Origin: Chrysopilus asiliformis
Taxonomy: Eukaryota; Arthropoda; Insecta; Diptera; Rhagionidae
Direction: 5' to 3'
Assembly: GCA_964034945.1 (NCBI GenBank)
Contig: OZ035960.1
Coordinates: 23,671,487 to 23,735,486 of the forward strand
Length of the DNA: 64,000 bases
In this document: in pieces, positions 58,660 to 64,000 of the stretch
Layout of the letters: each line of letters begins with the position of its first letter
Numbering within the stretch: position 1 is the first letter of the stretch
Position numbers and translations under genes: made by a program
Notes under the pieces: generated by a model
Seen by the model: only the letters and a program-made list of their open reading frames with translations
Told to the model about the DNA's origin: nothing
Database searches by the model: none

Positions 58660-61160
58660 TTAAACATTTAGATCTTATATATTTAGTTTATTATAAATTA
58701 GGAATTAATTTTTTCCTTTCCAATCGTTAACGTGATTGTAAATTGGTTCAAAAGAAATGTATATTTATTAAATTTATAATATTTCAAAGACGCATTGATC
58801 GAAATGGTCGTTTGAATAACGTATTTTCTTTAAAATTTCCTGGAATCGAAATTATTTGTATATAGAGAAATATATAGAGAAAATTCAGTTGTGTACGCTT
58901 TTTTTATTGGCCTCTAAAGAAATTAAACATATATAGAAATTGAATTCCCTATAAGAGGCCACTTTACTAAACAAATTTATATACTTTGCAGAATTTTTCA
59001 GATTTGACGTATTTTCGTTTTTAGTTAGTAAATATTATTAAATCAGAAGATGGTTAAAGCATTGTATGAACTTTCTCTTTATGTAATTTCTTTGAATGCA
59101 ATTCAAGGACTACATAGTATGTAGTAGATATGTTTGAAATTATTTAACAAGAAATATATTTATTACCAGGTAAATTGAATGGAAACGAAGCTAAATATGA
59201 TTTTCAAATGAAATAAGATCGAAATAAAATGAATAAATTGTTTACAAACAGAATAATTCCAATTAAGATTAAATACGGTGAAATGTTGGAAAATTGTCTG
59301 AGTCGACTTAATCTTGAAGGCATGATGTTTTACACGAATTGGTGGCTGTACTCCGAAGTGGAAAAAGAGAAGAACGAAGTGGAAAAATGCCCAGGTCTCA
59401 GGCAAAATCCAAATTGAAATCACAGGTGTGGAGCTACGTCAGTATTCGCACATTGATCATGAGGGGTTGGGTGGAAAGAAAACGCTTAACGATATCAACG
59501 GAATTGTACGTGAGAACATGATGATGAACACTCTGGGAGAGACAGTATGGGAAGAGCGAAGAGTTTTTGGGAGTCAGGGGAGGAATAAACCTGTTTCCCA
59601 GGGGAGCTGCTCAAGAAAAGAAAAGGGGACGACAAACGGAAATCATCGCGTATGGAATAGGGTAATATTGCTGCTGGTTTCTATATTTTGAAAAATACGG
59701 TACAATACAGAGTGGCAACAGAATTTTACCCTGGCATCGTGTTGAGGGTTGGGGTGACAATAGCGACATATTTGGAATCTGTGTACCACCGGCACTACAT
59801 TTCAACAGACTTAAGATAATATATTCTAGTAAAAGGAAATGTATCGCAGAGGGGATGGCGACAGGATTCGTACAACAAGTAAAAATGACAAATATCTTCT
59901 CAAGTAATCCCACAAATCTTTTGTGTTATAATCCTGAGGATTAGTATCCATTATTTTTGTTCTATCGGCGAAACGGTGGTTCTGACACTCCCGTCGGTCG
60001 TGTTGGCTATGGGTTAGCTATTAATGGGAACTGCGATTGCTAGATACTCGTATATGAGCGTGCTGTATATAAATGACGGGAATGATGGTGACCTATAGAG
60101 CACTAGTACCACTACTGTGCTAGTACCATCATCTTATATATATATAGAAGAAGCCATCTCCCGCATTCCAACTGGGATACCATAGGGATCTATCGTATGG
60201 CCGACATTCATTCTAACAAATGGCAACCTCTATGAAATATGAGGCCAAGAAAAAAAGGGAAAAGTAAAATATGTTCGTTCAACAACTTGCGACATATTGG
60301 AACCGCCTTGGGTTGTCGGTTGTATGTTGTAGCTCAGTTATTCTCACCATATTATAGAGAACTCGTATGTACCAACTTATACTTGTATGTGATTTTCTTT
60401 ATTTTATCTTTTGCTTTTTTCCAGATTTTCTTGGTTTGCTTGTTTCTGTAATTTTTTCTTCTTCTGTTGATTTTCTATTGTTTTCTTATAGATGCCTGTC
60501 TCATGCTATATACTGGTTTCGTGAAAATTCCATCTTTTCCATCTTTTAGCTGATCTTATAAGATTTACGGGGATTAAAGCAAACAATAAGGACATTTCTT
60601 AAGTGTAAGCTGCTAATACGATATACGTTAGAGGAGTTTGTAATTCGGCAAGAACTTTTCGACAGCTTGAGCTTTTTGATCCAACAACGCACAGGTGGCT
60701 TACCGATGATATAACAAAATCTTTTTCCATTTTCTGCAATCAAAACAAAAAGTTAATAATTAGCTGTATTTACATTTCGGTTTATTTCATGAATATCGTA
60801 TTGATTCGGTGCATTGACTATTCAAGGTTAAGGTGCAAAGTTGCGGTAAAAATTGGTTTGCTCAAATATTTTCTTCTGCCCCTTTCGCTTCCTCTCATTA
60901 TCCATTGGAAAACATGGGCCACCTAAATTTTCCCAGAAAAGAGTCGGTATATCGAAAAGTATGGGAAGATGTAACAAATTCTGGATTGCTTTATTCATTC
61001 CATACATTGACCAAAAAAATAAAAAAAAAAGTTTTATTTTAGGGACTATCCATAAAATGTGTTATACTTTTAGCAGGAAGAGGCAATTCTGCGGTTATGT
61101 GATTCCGGTGGGGTGAGGGATTCGAAAATCTTAAAACCACCTATTTTATAGCCTTTAGCC
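58660..61160. other. No gene supported
   Basis: 58660-59220 is AT-rich. 59270-59700 is moderate in GC with several overlapping frames on both strands (up to 100 codons), none with a recognisable domain. A 'gcactagtaccactactgtgctagtacc' hairpin-like patch lies at about 60099-60127. Confidence 0.35.
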
Positions 61161-61166
61161 AAAATA

Positions 61167-61725
61167 TCGGGTCTTGCAACAAGGACATAACAATTTTGTA
61201 TTTAAATAAAACACAGAATAATTGAGATCTCGGGCTGAAATTTATTCCAGGTGTAGTGGACATGTTACATTTAAGTATGAAATTCGATGTCGTTCATATG
61301 GCCACCGCGAGCACGTTTGCAGATTGATTCTTTGGAGCAAATTTTCCACCACTCTTCCACACATATCAGCCGGAACGTTGGCAATTTCGCGTTCGATATT
61401 GTTCCTGAGCTCCTCTAACGTTGTTGGCTTGTTGGCATAAACCAACGACTTAACATAACCCCATAAAAAGAAATCCAACGGCGTTAAATCGCATGAGCGA
61501 GGTGGCCATTCGACCGGACCATTTCTCGAGATTACACGATTACCGAACTTCTCCTTCAATAGATCAATTGTTTGACCAGCTGTGTGGCATTGCTCGTTCG
61601 TGAACTTCATCATGATAAAAATGTAAACCTTAACTGACGTTTTAGCATTGCCAGATCATAAAAAAAGTTTTAGGGTGCGTTTTTATTAAAATACAAAATT
61701 GTTATGTCCTTGTTGAAAGACCCTT
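61167..61725 (-). mobile_element. Deletion derivative of a mariner-superfamily transposon
   Basis: The inverted repeats start GGGTCTTGCAACAAGGACAT on the left (61169) and its near-identical complement on the right (ending 61723), about 30 bp long, with TA next to each end (61165-61166 and 61726-61727). It contains only the first eight and the last hundred codons of the transposase. The same ends occur at 63625 in the opposite orientation. Confidence 0.8.
61271..61613 (-). pseudogene. Mariner-superfamily transposase, start fused to C-terminal third
   Basis: From the ATG at 61613 it reads MMKFTNEQ and then jumps to CHTAGQTIDLLKEKFGNRVI, ISRNGPVEWPPRSCDLTPLD, FFLWGYVKSLVYANKPTTLE and ELRNNIEREIANVPADMCGR. 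The third catalytic Asp is the one in LTPLDFFLWG. The helix-turn-helix domains and the first two catalytic Asp residues are removed by an in-frame internal deletion. One frameshift near 61325 throws the last residues off; the other frame ends properly with ARGGHMNDIEFHT and a stop at 61271-61273. If the usual DGATCHTA precedes, the Asp-Asp spacing would be 41, as in DD41D (rosa-type) elements; this is inferred because that Asp is deleted here. The product cannot cut DNA. Confidence 0.85.
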
Positions 61726-61729
61726 TACA

Positions 61730-63190
61730 AGCATATAACGCAGGCAAAGGGCAGAGTGAATAAAAATCAAGTCTATGCTTAAGCTTTAAGGAGTAATAAA
61801 AGCATTTACTACAAGCAAAAGTTTAATCTAAAAGTATTTGCTTAAAAAAGTGTTGATAAAAAAATACTCGCCAAGGGAGAACATTTGTAACATGGTTTTG
61901 CTCAAACAATTGAGTAAAAATCGCAGCACTCCATTAACCTTACCCTAACCTTCAAGTGTCTCTTGAAAAATCACATTTTTGAGTTGCAAATGAGTGATAT
62001 ATATAGTAATTATTATGAGAAATTGCGCCGTGGGCGAAAGTTTTTAAATACCATGGTCAAATACGACCTTAAATTGACCTAGCAGATAAAAAATTTTTTT
62101 TTTGTTTGGCCAATTCTAGGGGTGGCAAATGCTTCTTGCCCCTAATAATAATTTCCTCGAAAAAATGGGAGAAAAGATATTTGCGTTAGCCGTACCGGAA
62201 CTTAACGAATGTTCCCGATCACACAATCGCATTTTTGAGCCCGAAAAGTATGAGTAATCAAATTGCATGCAGAGCCGTTTTCGAGAAAAATTTATATACA
62301 AACAAACATACGTACAATTGTAGCTCATTATATGGTTTATAGAGTAGAATTTTAGATAACACAGGATTTAGTTAATTTAAAAGTTGTTCAAAAAGCTTCT
62401 ACAATATATAAATAAGCCTGGTTAATTAAGCGAAACTAAGGGTAGCTTTAAAAATATCTCATTCTTAATTTGGCACAAAAAAAAATACCAAAAAAAAAAT
62501 TGCCGTTGAATGTTTATGTAAATAAAATCATGCCGATATCATAAATAGCAAAACAGCGATAATGTTTTTTTAGTTTTTTAAACAATTATAAGCATATTTT
62601 CGAAATAATGTCGACATTATGTAAAATCAATTATTCCAGTAAATTTAACAATTTTGTATCCTCTAGTTTGCCTCAATTATGGTGTAATACTTATTTTGTC
62701 ATAACTGCAAAAATACATTATTGTCATCGAATTTTATCCCCTTTGAAGTGTTTTCTTTCTGTTCACAGAAGAGACACAGCCCGATAAAAATTTTCCCTAA
62801 AGTAATTTCGTTGTTTAGTCTTTTATTTCTCGCTACAAAATTTCTACAACATCCGTTGATAGTAATTTCTGATGCTTTGATGTCCAGCTTATCCGAGCGA
62901 AACACCATAAAAACAGTCAAAATAATGACAGAAATTGCACCAAATATTTCATTATTCTACTTTGAATATGCTTTTATTTTTTACACCTCGTTTGTATCTG
63001 GAAAATTGGCAAATTTTATTATGAATAATGTGTAGACAATAACTTTAGTTACACAATTTTGTATAGTTTAAAGATATGAAAAAAAGTATTATTTTGCTTT
63101 CATACGTACATAATTTGATATTAAACGATATTGAGATAATGGTGTAAATTATTTATTGCAAAATCAATTTTTCACAAGCGTTCATTTCGG
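61730..63190. other. No gene seen
   Basis: AT-rich. 61925-61985 shares short blocks with 9890-9990. Overlapping frames at 62699-63035 on both strands lack any domain. Confidence 0.4.
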
Positions 63191-63194
63191 TTCA

Positions 63195-63320
63195 CTTGTA
63201 AGTTTGTTTGTTGAGGTTAAGTTTTGTAATCTATTTCTGTGCCACTTCTGAGCATCCGATTGACTTGAAATTTTGCACCCATACTTAGCTCCGATGACAA
63301 TACAATATGTGTAATGCATG
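63195..63320 (-). repeat. Tail fragment of the composite repeat
   Basis: 'cttgtaagtttgtttgttga', 'catccgattgacttgaaatt' and 'ctccgatgacaatacaatat' match the tails at 12866-12985 (same orientation) and 56430-56540 (inverted). The minisatellite and hairpin modules are absent. Confidence 0.6.
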
Positions 63321-63624
63321 TACGAGAAAATAATAAAAAGGTGGCCGGCAGATGCCATCTAATAAACGAAGTATCCATCGATAGTGATAGTTTTAGGTGA
63401 GTTATGGATAAGTTTGACAAATAAACAAAAAAAATATTTTTCAGAATTTTCCTAGGCCGTGGAAAATGTTGTGGGAAATTTTTCCTCTATAATTTTTTTT
63501 TGCAAAGCTAGACAATTGTATTGAATTTTGACATAAAATCATGTAAGTATCTAAGATAAACCGATCGCCAGATACAGTTTTTTGAAACATGTGAGATTCG
63601 GAAAAAGCTGAAAATTCATTTATA

Positions 63625-64000
63625 TCGGGTCTTTCAATAAGGACATAGCAATTTTGTATTTTAATAAAAACGCGCCCTAAAACTTTTTTTATGATCTGGC
63701 AATGCTAAAACGTCAGTCAAGGTTTACATTTTTATCATGGTGAAGTTCACGAACGAACAACGTTTGGAAATTATTAAAACTTACTACCGAAATTCTGAGT
63801 CGGTGGTCGCAATCGTGTAATCTCGAGAAATGGTCCGGTCGAATGGCCACCTCGCTCATTCGATTTAATGCCGTTGGATTTCTTTTTATAGGGTTATGTT
63901 AAGTCCTTGGGTTATTGCAACAAGCCAACAACGTTAGAGGAGCTCAGTAACAATATCGAACGCGAAATTGCCAACGTTCTGGCCGATATGTGTGGAAGAG
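63625..64000 (+). mobile_element. Second deletion derivative of the same mariner-type transposon, cut by the window end
   Basis: Begins TCGGGTCTTTCAATAAGGAC after TA (63623-63624), matching the ends of 61167-61725. The internal deletion joins codon 25 or so to the C-terminal third, a different breakpoint from the other copy. Confidence 0.8.
63737..64000 (+). pseudogene. Mariner-superfamily transposase, N-terminus fused to C-terminal part, incomplete
   Basis: The ATG at 63737 opens MVKFTNEQRLEIIKTYYRNS and ESVVA, the first helix of the DNA-binding domain. The deletion junction follows (about 63812-63815) and shifts the frame. The next frame gives VISRNGP, then WPPRS and the LDFFL box with an in-frame TAG where Trp of 'FLWG' is expected (about 63889), then GYVKSLGYCNKPTTLEELSN and NNIEREIANVLADMCGR at the window edge. 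It retains more of the start than the 61-kb copy (25 against 8 codons). The stop, the frameshift and the missing catalytic Asp residues make it inactive. Confidence 0.8.

Noticed and set aside
59339..59913. Cluster of overlapping frames up to 100 codons
   Set aside because: Open frames occur on both strands at once, with no domain or repeat match; probably chance in a moderate-GC patch.
1..64000. CRISPR array, rRNA operon, bacterial-type operons
   Set aside because: No regularly spaced repeat-spacer pattern, no rRNA-like sequence and no closely packed genes are visible; the content is that of an insect nuclear genome.

Overview
The window looks like AT-rich nuclear DNA from a fly (Diptera, probably Brachycera). 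The best evidence is a dispersed repeat that starts with a TATACCC...GGGTAT hairpin, carries a (GTCY)n microsatellite and ends with a short hairpin. This is the plan of the DINE-1/mini-me (Helitron-derived) elements of Diptera. No intact host gene, rRNA, tRNA or CRISPR array could be supported. There is no operon structure, and I see no long reading frame that is not part of a repeat. The window is best read as intergenic or deep intronic sequence filled with old, mostly non-autonomous transposons.

Layout. 1-5 kb: a DINE-like 3' end, a hAT-type element with an 8-bp target duplication, and a PIF/Harbinger deletion derivative that still encodes the start of its nuclease and sits inside a 163-bp tandem repeat. 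5-11 kb: low-complexity DNA, one DINE copy and an unrecognised coding relic on the minus strand (10238-10575). 11-16 kb: a dense cluster with a 386-bp near-perfect palindrome, several short inverted-repeat elements and a hAT element with an 8-bp duplication. 17-28 kb: DINE copies, a foldback element, MITEs, a decayed mariner-type transposase (24436-24905) and another hAT element. 30-31 kb: a DD34D mariner pseudogene split by a hAT-type element, which itself holds a DINE-like piece. 34-37 kb: a pogo/Tigger remnant, then a TA-flanked inverted-repeat element containing a TTAA-flanked piggyBac-type MITE. 39-43 kb: two DINE copies and a 560-bp MITE. 43.3-44.5 kb: a P-like element with inverted repeats, subterminal inverted repeats, target duplications and a THAP-domain exon. 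47-56 kb: a DINE copy, two copies of one MITE in opposite orientation, and a composite repeat with a hairpin module plus a 122-bp minisatellite. 57-58.6 kb: a hAT-type element with further inverted-repeat modules inside it. 61-64 kb: two deletion derivatives of one mariner-type transposon, each with a different internal deletion; the second runs off the window.

No gene here works with another in a pathway. The biology is that of transposon families: autonomous sources that supplied transposase, internally deleted copies mobilised in trans, and nested insertions that give a relative time order. The most informative objects are the P-like THAP element, the three-layer nest at 30-31 kb, the Harbinger relic, the palindrome at 13.8 kb and the hairpin-plus-minisatellite composite.
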